Assembly: GCA_913774625.1 (NCBI GenBank)
Contig: CAJYHL010000051.1
Location: 62,001 to 126,000 of the forward strand
Source of the DNA: an uncultured Acidovorax sp.
GTDB lineage: Bacteria > Pseudomonadota > Gammaproteobacteria > Burkholderiales > Burkholderiaceae_C
Reading direction: 5' to 3'
DNA: 64,000 nt
The position numbers and the translations under genes are program-made. Of this stretch, positions 54,264 to 62,100 are shown piece by piece. Under the pieces are notes generated by a model. It was not told the origin of the DNA. It saw only the letters and a list, made by a program, of their open reading frames with translations, and made no database searches. How positions within the stretch are numbered: position 1 is the first letter of the stretch; every line of letters begins with the position of its first letter.

Positions 54264-55922
54264 ATGGCTACCAACGTCGCTCACCGGCCCATGTCGCCGG
54301 AAGAAAGAAAAGTCATCCTGGCCTCGTCGCTGGGCACCGTCTTCGAGTGGTATGACTTCTACCTCTACGGCTCGCTCGCCGCCATCATCGCCAAGCAGTT
54401 CTTCAGTGGCCTGGATGCGGGCTCGGCCTTCATCTTCGCGCTGCTGGCCTTCGCGGCCGGCTTCATCGTGCGGCCCTTCGGCGCGCTGGTGTTCGGCCGC
54501 CTGGGCGACATGATCGGGCGCAAATACACCTTCCTGGTGACCATCCTCATCATGGGCCTGTCGACCTTCATCGTGGGCCTGCTGCCGAACTACGCCAGCA
54601 TCGGCGTGGCGGCACCCGTGATCCTCATCGCGCTGCGCCTGCTGCAGGGCCTGGCGCTGGGCGGCGAATACGGCGGCGCGGCGACCTACGTGGCCGAGCA
54701 TGCGCCGCAGGGCAAGCGCGGCGCCTACACCTCGTGGATCCAGACGACGGCCACCATGGGCCTCTTCCTGTCGCTGCTGGTCATCCTGGGCACCCGCACC
54801 TTCATGGGCGAGGAAGCCTTCTCCGACTGGGGCTGGCGCGTTCCCTTCCTCGTCTCCGTGCTGCTGCTGGGCATCTCGCTGTGGATCCGCCTGACGCTGT
54901 CGGAGTCGCCCGCCTTCCAGAAGATGAAGGCCGAGGGCAAGACCTCCAAGGCCCCGCTGCGCGAATCCTTCGGCCAGTGGAAGAACCTGAAGATCGTGAT
55001 CCTGGCGCTGATCGGCCTGACCGCCGGCCAGGCTGTGGTCTGGTACACGGGCCAGTTCTACGCGCTGTTCTTCCTCACGCAGCAGCTCAAGGTCGATGCC
55101 GTCACGGCCAACCTGATGATCGCCGCGGCCCTGCTGATCGGCACGCCTTTCTTCGTGGTGTTCGGCTCGCTCTCGGACAAGATCGGCCGCAAGCCCATCA
55201 TCATGCTGGGTTGCGTGCTGGCCGTGCTGACCTACTTCCCCGTCTTCAAGGCGCTGACCGAAGCCTCCAACCCCGACCTGGCCGCCGCGCAGGCCAAGAA
55301 CAAGGTGGTGATCGTGGCGGACCCGGCCGAGTGCTCGTTCCAGTTCAACCCCACCGGCACGGCCAAGTTCACCAGTTCCTGCGACGTGGCCAAGCAGGTG
55401 CTGGCCGCCAGCTCGGTGAGCTACGAGAACGAGGCCGCAGCGCCCGGCACCCCGGCTGTCATCAAGATCGGCCCGGCCACCATCCCCAGCTATTCGGCCA
55501 AGGGCGTTTCGGGTGACGAGGTCAAGGCCAAGGACGCCGCCTTCAAGAAGGCCGTGGCCGATACGCTGAAGGCCGAGGGCTATCCCGCCAAGGCCGACCC
55601 CACCAAGATGAACAAGCCGATGATGGTCATCATCCTGACCTATCTGGTGCTGCTGGTGACCATGGTCTACGGCCCCATCGCCGCCATGCTGGTGGAGATG
55701 TTCCCCACGCGCATCCGCTACACCTCGATGAGCCTGCCCTACCACATCGGCAACGGCTGGTTCGGCGGCCTGCTGCCCACCATGTCGTTCGCCATCGTGG
55801 CCCAGACCGGCAACATGTACAACGGCCTCTGGTATCCCATCGTGATCGCCGGCGCCACGGCCATCATCGGCACGCTGTTCATCCGGGAGACCAAGGACGT
55901 CGATATCTACGCGGGCGACTGA
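54264..55922 (+). CDS. MHS (metabolite:H+ symporter) family MFS transporter
   Basis: A 552-residue inner-membrane transporter. The metabolite/H+ symporter signatures are present: SLGTVFEWYDFYLYGS at helix 1, RPFGALVFGRLGDMIGRK at loop 2-3, and LRLLQGLALGGEYGGA. About 12 membrane helices are split by a roughly 110-residue hydrophilic insert between helices 9 and 10 (about 345-455), Ala/Lys-rich with two Cys. Related proteins carry proline, betaine, citrate or ketoglutarate; the substrate is not readable. ATG at 54264 is chosen over 54249 because GGAGA then has proper spacing. Confidence 0.9.
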   Translation: MATNVAHRPMSPEERKVILASSLGTVFEWYDFYLYGSLAAIIAKQFFSGLDAGSAFIFALLAFAAGFIVRPFGALVFGRLGDMIGRKYTFLVTILIMGLSTFIVGLLPNYASIGVAAPVILIALRLLQGLALGGEYGGAATYVAEHAPQGKRGAYTSWIQTTATMGLFLSLLVILGTRTFMGEEAFSDWGWRVPFLVSVLLLGISLWIRLTLSESPAFQKMKAEGKTSKAPLRESFGQWKNLKIVILALIGLTAGQAVVWYTGQFYALFFLTQQLKVDAVTANLMIAAALLIGTPFFVVFGSLSDKIGRKPIIMLGCVLAVLTYFPVFKALTEASNPDLAAAQAKNKVVIVADPAECSFQFNPTGTAKFTSSCDVAKQVLAASSVSYENEAAAPGTPAVIKIGPATIPSYSAKGVSGDEVKAKDAAFKKAVADTLKAEGYPAKADPTKMNKPMMVIILTYLVLLVTMVYGPIAAMLVEMFPTRIRYTSMSLPYHIGNGWFGGLLPTMSFAIVAQTGNMYNGLWYPIVIAGATAIIGTLFIRETKDVDIYAGD

Positions 55923-56211
55923 GCGCTTAAAACGTTCCGAGGGCCGATATCGATCGATAACCCGGAAAAACGATGACCCGTATTGAGGCGAAAGCCGGGT
56001 CATCGTGGTGCATCCCCGCCCGCTGTTGGTGAATTGCGGAGAAAGTGTGGCGGGGATACATCAAGACAATCACGAAAGCTACATTCGCATCTGTTAACTG
56101 AATGCTTACACCTAGAATTTGAGCCAGTAGCTGCACACGGAGCTCACGGCCCAACAGGCTGAAAGCGGTGCCTACAACTACCCGCTGGACCCAAGCATTC
56201 AAGGAACCCAA
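55923..56211 (+). promoter_or_regulatory. upstream region of the porin gene
   Basis: It opens with ACGTTCCGAGGG (55932-55943), then GATAACCCG and GGAAAAA (55956-55970), mirroring the sequence in front of the transporter. The second half is A/T-rich; TAGAAT at 56113 is a possible -10 box without a convincing -35. No reading frame is supported. Confidence 0.45.
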
Positions 56212-57225
56212 ATGCAAAAAACCAATCGCCTTCTGCTCGCATCCCTGGCACTGCTGAGCACTTCCGCTGCCTTCGCGCAAAGCAGCGTCACGCTGTACGG
56301 CCGCGTGAACACCAGCATCGAACATTCCACCGTGGGCAGCCTGAGCCAGAACGGCGTGAACAACAACGCCTCGCGTTTCGGCTTCAAGGGCGTTGAAGAC
56401 CTGGGCGGCGGCCTGAAGGCCGGCTTCCAGCTGGAAAGCGGCTTCGACAGCTCCACCGGCCGTTCCGACGCCACGTTCTTCGGCCGTCAGAGCGAACTGA
56501 ACCTGTCGGGCAACTTCGGTATGCTGCGCCTGGGCAACTGGATCCCCGAGTCGTACTTCGCCATCGCCGACTACGGCGTGCAAGACCAGCCCAACCACGA
56601 CACGGGCAACTTCTCCAACCAGCTGTACACCTCGGTGTCCTTCGGCAACCAGGCCAACAAGATCGCCTACCGCACGCCCGAACTCAGCGGCTTCTGGGCT
56701 GAAGGCTCGGTCAGCATGCACGAGAAGGCCAACCGCACCAACCCCTTCGGCCTGAACGTCGGCCAGAAGAACGCCTACGACTTGGCTGCCAACTGGGAAA
56801 GCGGCGCCGTGGCCCTGGGCGCCGGCTACGCCAAGCTGGGTGACAACTGGGACGCCGGCCTGCGCGGCCACTACACCATGGGTGCCGTCCAAGTCGGCGC
56901 CTACTACCAGCGCAACGACTACCAAGTCGTCGGTACCCGCAACTCCGTGGGCATCGCTGGCCAGTACGCCTTCGGCGCTTCCGAACTGGTGGCCAACTAC
57001 ATCTGGGCCAGCAAGTGGAGCAACGTTGCCAACTCCGCCGGCCAACAGCTGATCCTGGGCTACAACTACAACCTGAGCAAGCGCACCAAGGTGTACGCTG
57101 CCTACACGTACGTGAAGAACCAGTCCGGCGCCAACTACGCCTACGGCTTCGTGAACAACACGGGCACCCTGGCCAACGGCGCAGATCCCCGCACCTTCGG
57201 CGTGGGCGTTCGCCACAACTTCTGA
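56212..57225 (+). CDS. general porin (betaproteobacterial trimeric type)
   Basis: A 337-residue outer-membrane porin. The signal peptide MQKTNRLLLASLALLSTSAA is cleaved after AFA, and the mature protein starts QSSVTLYGRVNTSIEHS, typical of Burkholderiales porins of the Omp32 type. Alternating beta strands, short Gly/Asn turns and a final F (VGVRHNF) for insertion are clear. Codon use (many AAC, TAC, CTG) fits very high expression. Its own terminator follows at 57293. Confidence 0.94.
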   Translation: MQKTNRLLLASLALLSTSAAFAQSSVTLYGRVNTSIEHSTVGSLSQNGVNNNASRFGFKGVEDLGGGLKAGFQLESGFDSSTGRSDATFFGRQSELNLSGNFGMLRLGNWIPESYFAIADYGVQDQPNHDTGNFSNQLYTSVSFGNQANKIAYRTPELSGFWAEGSVSMHEKANRTNPFGLNVGQKNAYDLAANWESGAVALGAGYAKLGDNWDAGLRGHYTMGAVQVGAYYQRNDYQVVGTRNSVGIAGQYAFGASELVANYIWASKWSNVANSAGQQLILGYNYNLSKRTKVYAAYTYVKNQSGANYAYGFVNNTGTLANGADPRTFGVGVRHNF

Positions 57226-57292
57226 TGACGCGAGGTGGCGCAGGCCCTGTGGCCTGTGCCATCGCCGGCAACTCGTCGGCACATCGCCGAGG

Positions 57293-57324
57293 CCTCGCAC
57301 CTGCAAGGGTGCGGGGCTTTTTTT
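57293..57324 (+). terminator. intrinsic terminator of the porin gene, interrupted after its T tract by an IS
   Basis: The 9-bp stem CCTCGCACC/GGTGCGGGG (one G-T pair) with loop TGCAAG is followed by C and seven T residues (57318-57324). The T tract coincides with the 8-base target duplicated by the adjacent insertion sequence, so the terminator is still complete. Confidence 0.9.
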
Positions 57325-57325
57325 A

Positions 57326-58629
57326 GGTTCATCGAGGATTTCCGGGGAATGCGGCGCGGATCTTGAGGAAGAAGTAGTCCTCGTCGCGGTAGCCGTAGGC
57401 TCTGCGTTTGATGACCTTGATGGTGTTGTTGATCCCCTCGACCACGCTGGTGTTCAGCGGATGACGGCAGCGAGCGAGGATGCCGTGCCAATAGCTCTGC
57501 AGCCGCTTGGCAAAGAGCTGCAGCGCAGCAATCCCGCTTTCCTGGGCGTGCTCGGACCACTGTTCCCAAGCGCGAATGGCCCACGCGGGCTTGCGATAGA
57601 ACCAGAGTTGCTTGAGCTGATCGCGCAGCAGGTACACGCACAACAGTGGCTCGTTGGCTGCCAACAGCTCCTTGAGTCGAAGCGATTGCTCGGGCGCGAG
57701 ATTGCTGCGGTTGCGCAAGAGCAGCCAGCGGCTGGACTTCAAGACGCGCCTTGCCGGCCGGTCATGGCGAAGCTGGTTGGCTTGATCTACTCGAACACGA
57801 TCGATCACCTCCCGCCCGTACTTGGCCACTACGTGGAACAAGTCGTAGACCACCTCGGCCTGAGGGCAGTGCGCCTTGATCTCCAACTCGTAGGCCGTCG
57901 TCATGTCGATGGCAACGGCTTGGATGCGTTCGGCCGCCCCCGGAGGCATTTGCTCGAAGAAGGCTCTGGCGGTCTCGCGTGAGCGGCCTGGGCCGATCCA
58001 TAGCACTTGCCGGGCGATCGGATCGACCACGACCGTGGCGTAGCGGTGGCCCTTGTGCAGCGCGAATTCGTCCATCGCCAGATAGCGGATACCTGACCAG
58101 TCGGGCTCGAGCACGCGGGCCTGCAAACGCATCTTGTCGATGGACTTGACCGTATGCCAGCCCAAATCGTAGAAGGCGGCCACTGCCTGCACGCTGCTGG
58201 CTCTCAAGAGCTTCTCGCATGCGTCTGCGAATCGCTGCGTCACTCGCTGGTAGCGCCCCAGCCAGTCCAGCCTCTCCAGCCGAGGCCCCCCGCAGTGCTC
58301 GCACAGCACCCGTCGACGAGGGACGTGCAAAACCACCCGGTACTCGAACAGAGGCAGATCGCGAACCCGGCGCACTGTCGTCTCGTGAACCTGCCGGCAC
58401 AGCGCTCCGCACTGTTCGCAATGCATGACATTGCCCACTGGCCTGAGATACAGCGACAGCGTCCGACCATCAGCCTCTGGCCACTCCACCCGGTCTAGCT
58501 CATACCCCTTCCAGCACCCCAGTGACTGAAGCGTCTTGCGATCCAGCATCTCCCCTCCCGGCAACCTTCATGACAAGGGTGCCAGCATAGGGGGACCTTC
58601 TCCAAGTCCACGGAAATATCCGAAGAACC
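57326..58629 (-). mobile_element. ISL3-family insertion sequence, 1304 bp, intact
   Basis: The ends are imperfect 23-bp inverted repeats: 57326-57348 begins GGTTCATCGAGGATTTCCGG and 58607-58629 read in reverse begins GGTTCTTCGGATATTTCCGT (18 of 23 identical). The element is flanked by exact 8-base direct repeats TTTTTTTA (57318-57325 and 58630-58637), the duplication size of ISL3. A single full-length transposase gene fills it and its stop codon lies within the left repeat. Everything needed for mobility appears intact, and the perfect duplication argues for recent insertion. Confidence 0.95.
57329..58549 (-). CDS. ISL3 family transposase
   Basis: A transposase of about 406 residues. The N-terminal zinc-finger region has CEQCGALCRQ and CEHCGGPRLERL, followed by a helix-turn-helix and a DDE domain: first Asp in AMDEFALHKGHRYATVVVD, second in AIDMTTAYE, and Glu in VVEGINNTIKVIKRRAYGYR. 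ATG at 58549 is preceded by GGAGGGG; a TTG at 58564 in frame would add five residues. No frameshift or stop interrupts it. Confidence 0.93.
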   Translation of the reverse strand: MLDRKTLQSLGCWKGYELDRVEWPEADGRTLSLYLRPVGNVMHCEQCGALCRQVHETTVRRVRDLPLFEYRVVLHVPRRRVLCEHCGGPRLERLDWLGRYQRVTQRFADACEKLLRASSVQAVAAFYDLGWHTVKSIDKMRLQARVLEPDWSGIRYLAMDEFALHKGHRYATVVVDPIARQVLWIGPGRSRETARAFFEQMPPGAAERIQAVAIDMTTAYELEIKAHCPQAEVVYDLFHVVAKYGREVIDRVRVDQANQLRHDRPARRVLKSSRWLLLRNRSNLAPEQSLRLKELLAANEPLLCVYLLRDQLKQLWFYRKPAWAIRAWEQWSEHAQESGIAALQLFAKRLQSYWHGILARCRHPLNTSVVEGINNTIKVIKRRAYGYRDEDYFFLKIRAAFPGNPR

Positions 58630-58728
58630 TTTTTTTATTGGCGGTTTTCCCTTCCGTTCCTGCTTTGCGTCAGCGCGTCGTCAGCATCGCAATGGCTAAT
58701 ATCGGCATCTACCGAGGAGACAAAAAGC

Positions 58729-58917
58729 ATGTGGAAAATCGTCGTGGGTTTCGTTCTGTTCGCCGCCCTTTCCCTGTTCGTCATCATGAAAGCCGGAGAC
58801 AAGGTGGACATGAGCGGCGAGAAACATGGCGCCGATGCCGTGCATGCGCCCGAGGCGGCAACGCCGGCATCGCCACCCGCCTCCGTGCCTGCATCCGCCG
58901 CCAGCGCGGCCCGGTGA
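58729..58917 (+). CDS. small single-span membrane protein
   Basis: A 62-residue protein with one N-terminal membrane helix (WKIVVGFVLFAALSLFVIM) followed by a charged stretch (KAGDKVDMSGEKHGADAVHA) and an Ala/Pro/Ser tail. AGGAG lies 11 bases before the ATG and a strong terminator follows, which supports expression. Similar small proteins seem common in Comamonadaceae (recollection). Function unknown. It now lies just downstream of the insertion sequence. Confidence 0.75.
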   Translation: MWKIVVGFVLFAALSLFVIMKAGDKVDMSGEKHGADAVHAPEAATPASPPASVPASAASAAR

Positions 58918-58955
58918 ATCCTGCCGGCGCCTGCCGGACGACCGATCGAAGAAAG

Positions 58956-58976
58956 CCCGCAGCCGCGGGTTTTTTT
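58956..58976 (+). terminator. intrinsic terminator after the small membrane protein
   Basis: The stem CCCGC/GCGGG with loop AGCC is followed directly by seven T residues (58970-58976), 39 bases after the stop codon. Confidence 0.85.
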
Positions 58977-59194
58977 CATGGCCTTGCGACGTCTGCCGCG
59001 CGGGCGCTTGTCTTTCATGCCCCGCGCCCCATCTGGTTCAAGCTGGGCGGCCCATTCAGCGTCGCCGCACCGCACGGCGGCAGCCTGTCGCCAAAGCCCC
59101 AGGCTGCCGCACCCGTCCTTTTCTCCGACAGGCGGCGCGCCGGCGCGGTGCCTAGAATGTTCCGCCCCCTCCCTCCAGCAGAAAGCACCACCCC

Positions 59195-62100
59195 ATGACC
59201 CAGGGACTGATCCGCATCCACGGCGCTCGCCAGCACAACCTCAAGGACATCGATCTCGACATCCGCACCGGCGAGTTGACCGTGGTGACCGGCCCCAGCG
59301 GTTCGGGCAAGTCCAGCCTGGTGTTCGACACGCTGTATGCCGAGGGCCAGCGCCGCTACGTCGAAACCTTCAGCGCCTATGCGCGCCAGTTCCTCGACCG
59401 CATGGACAAGCCGGCGGTGGACAAGGTCGAAGGCGTGCCGCCGGCCATCGCCATCGACCAGACCAATCCCGTGCGCTCCTCCCGCTCCACCGTGGGCACG
59501 ATGACGGAGCTCAACGACCACCTGAAGCTGCTGTTCGCACGCGCCGGCCAGCTCTTCGACCGCCAGACCGCGCAGCCGGTGCGCCACGACTCGCCCGACA
59601 GCATCTATGCCGAGCTGCAGCAGCGCTGCGCCAGCGCGGGCGACCCGCGCATCGTGCTGACCTTCCCGGTCGAGCTGCCGGCCAACACCTCGCCCGAGCA
59701 GGTCGAGCAGTGGCTGTCGGCCAGCGGCTTCACCAAGGTGCAGGCCGAGCGCGAGCAGGACGGACGCAAGCTGCTGGACGTGGTGGCCGACCGCTTCCGC
59801 CTGGCGAAGGCCGAGCGCGCCCGCGTGGTGGAGGCCATCGAGGTCGCGCTCAAGCGCGGCACCGGCCGGCTGACCGTCTATCGGCTGGCGGACGAGGAGG
59901 GCGGCGAGCCCGAGCTGTGGAAGTTCTCCACCGGCCTGCATTCGCCCGAGAGCGACCTGCGCTACGCCGAGCCCATCCCCTCGATGTTCTCGTTCAACTC
60001 CGCCGTGGGCGCCTGCGACACCTGCCGGGGCTTCGGGCGGGTGATCGGCGTCGATTACGGCCTGGTCATTCCCAACGAGAAGCTCACGCTGCGCGCGGGC
60101 GCCATCAAGCCCATCCAGACGCCCGCCTGGAAGGAGGCGCAGGACGATCTCATGCGCCATGCCGAGGCCGCCGGCATTCCGCGCGACACGCCCTGGTACA
60201 AGCTCACCGAAGAGCAGAAGCAGTGGGTGATCCAGGGCACGCCCGGCTTCAAGGAAGGCAACTGGAACAAGCAGTGGTACGGCATCCGGCGCTTCTTCGA
60301 ATACCTGGAGAGCAAGGCCTACAAGATGCACATCCGCGTGCTGCTGTCCAAGTACCGCAGCTACACGCCGTGCCCCACTTGCGGTGGCGCGCGCCTGAAG
60401 ACCGAAAGCCTGCTCTGGCGCATCGGCAGCAAGGCCGCGGCCGACGCCGTGGTCGAGCCCGCGCAGCGCTTCATGCCGCACGGCGTGGCCTGGAGCCGCG
60501 CCCAGCTCGAAGCGCTGCCCGGCCTGACCCTGCACGACCTGATGCTGCTGCCCATCGAGCGGCTGCGGCGCTTCTTCGCGCTGCTGGGCGAGGAGGCGAT
60601 CGCTCCGCTTTCGATCGCTGACGGCGCAGGTGGATCGGCCGCTGCAGGCCCGCAGGCCGCAGAAAATTCGGGCGACGCCCAGGCGCTCAAGCTGCTGCAC
60701 GAAGAGATCACCACGCGCCTCAAGTACCTGTGCGACGTGGGCATCGGCTATCTCACGCTGGACCGCCAGAGCCGCACGCTGTCGGGGGGCGAGGTGCAGC
60801 GCATCAACCTGACGACGGCCCTGGGCACCTCGCTGGTCAACACCCTCTTCGTGCTGGACGAGCCCAGCATCGGCCTGCATCCGCGCGACATGCATCGCAT
60901 CACCGAAGCCATGCTGCGCCTGCGCGATGCGGGCAACACCCTGGTGGTGGTGGAGCACGACCCGGCCGTGATGCTGGCGGCCGACCGCATGATCGACATG
61001 GGCCCAGGCCCGGGCGAGCGCGGCGGGCAGATCGTGTTCGATGGCACCACGGCCGATCTGCGCCGCGCCGACACGCTCACGGGCGTCTACCTGGGCGGGC
61101 GCCGCCAGATCACCTCCGGCATGAAGCGCATGGTGACGGATTCCACGCCGCGCCTGGTGCTCGAAGGCGCGCGCCAGCACAACCTGCGGGACGTGTCGGT
61201 GGACTTCCCGCTGCAGCGCCTGGTCACCGTCACGGGCGTGAGCGGCTCGGGCAAGTCCACGCTGATCCAGGACGTGCTCGCGCCCGCGCTGCTGCGCCAC
61301 TTCGGCAAGGCCACCGAATCGCCCGGCGTGCATGACCGCCTGCTGGGCGCCGACCACCTGGGCGACGTGGTGTTCGTCGATCAGTCGCCCATCGGCAAGA
61401 CGGCGCGCTCCAACCCCGTGAGCTATGTGGGCGCCTGGGACGCCATCCGCGAGCTGTTCGCCATGGCGCCGCTGTCGCGCCAGCGCGGCTACACCGCCGC
61501 CAAGTTCAGCTTCAACTCGGGCGACGGGCGCTGCCCGACCTGCGGCGGCTCGGGCTTCGAGCATGTGGAGATGCAGTTCCTCTCCGACGTCTACCTGCGC
61601 TGTCCCGACTGCGACGGCAAGCGCTACCGGCCCGAGATCCTGGAGGTGACGATCGAACGCGGCGGCCGGCTGATGAACGTGGCCGACGTGCTGGAACTCA
61701 CGGTGAGCGAGGCCGCCCAGGCCTTCTCTCAAGATCGTGATGTGATCCGCGCGCTGCAGCCCATCGTCGATGTGGGGCTGGAATACGTGAAGCTCGGCCA
61801 GCCCGTGCCCACGCTCTCGGGCGGCGAGGCGCAGCGCCTCAAGCTCGCGGGCTTCCTGGCCGAAGCCGCCAGGAGCGCCAGCAGCAGCCGCCAGCCGCTG
61901 GCCAAGAAGGGCACGCTGTTCCTCTTCGACGAGCCCACCACCGGCCTGCACTTCGACGACATCGCCAAGCTCATGCGCGCGCTGCGCAAGCTGCTCGACG
62001 CCGGCCATTCGCTGATCGTCATCGAGCACAACCTGGACGTGATCCGCGCCAGCGACTGGCTGATCGACCTGGGGCCCGAAGGCGGCGACGGCGGTGGCCT

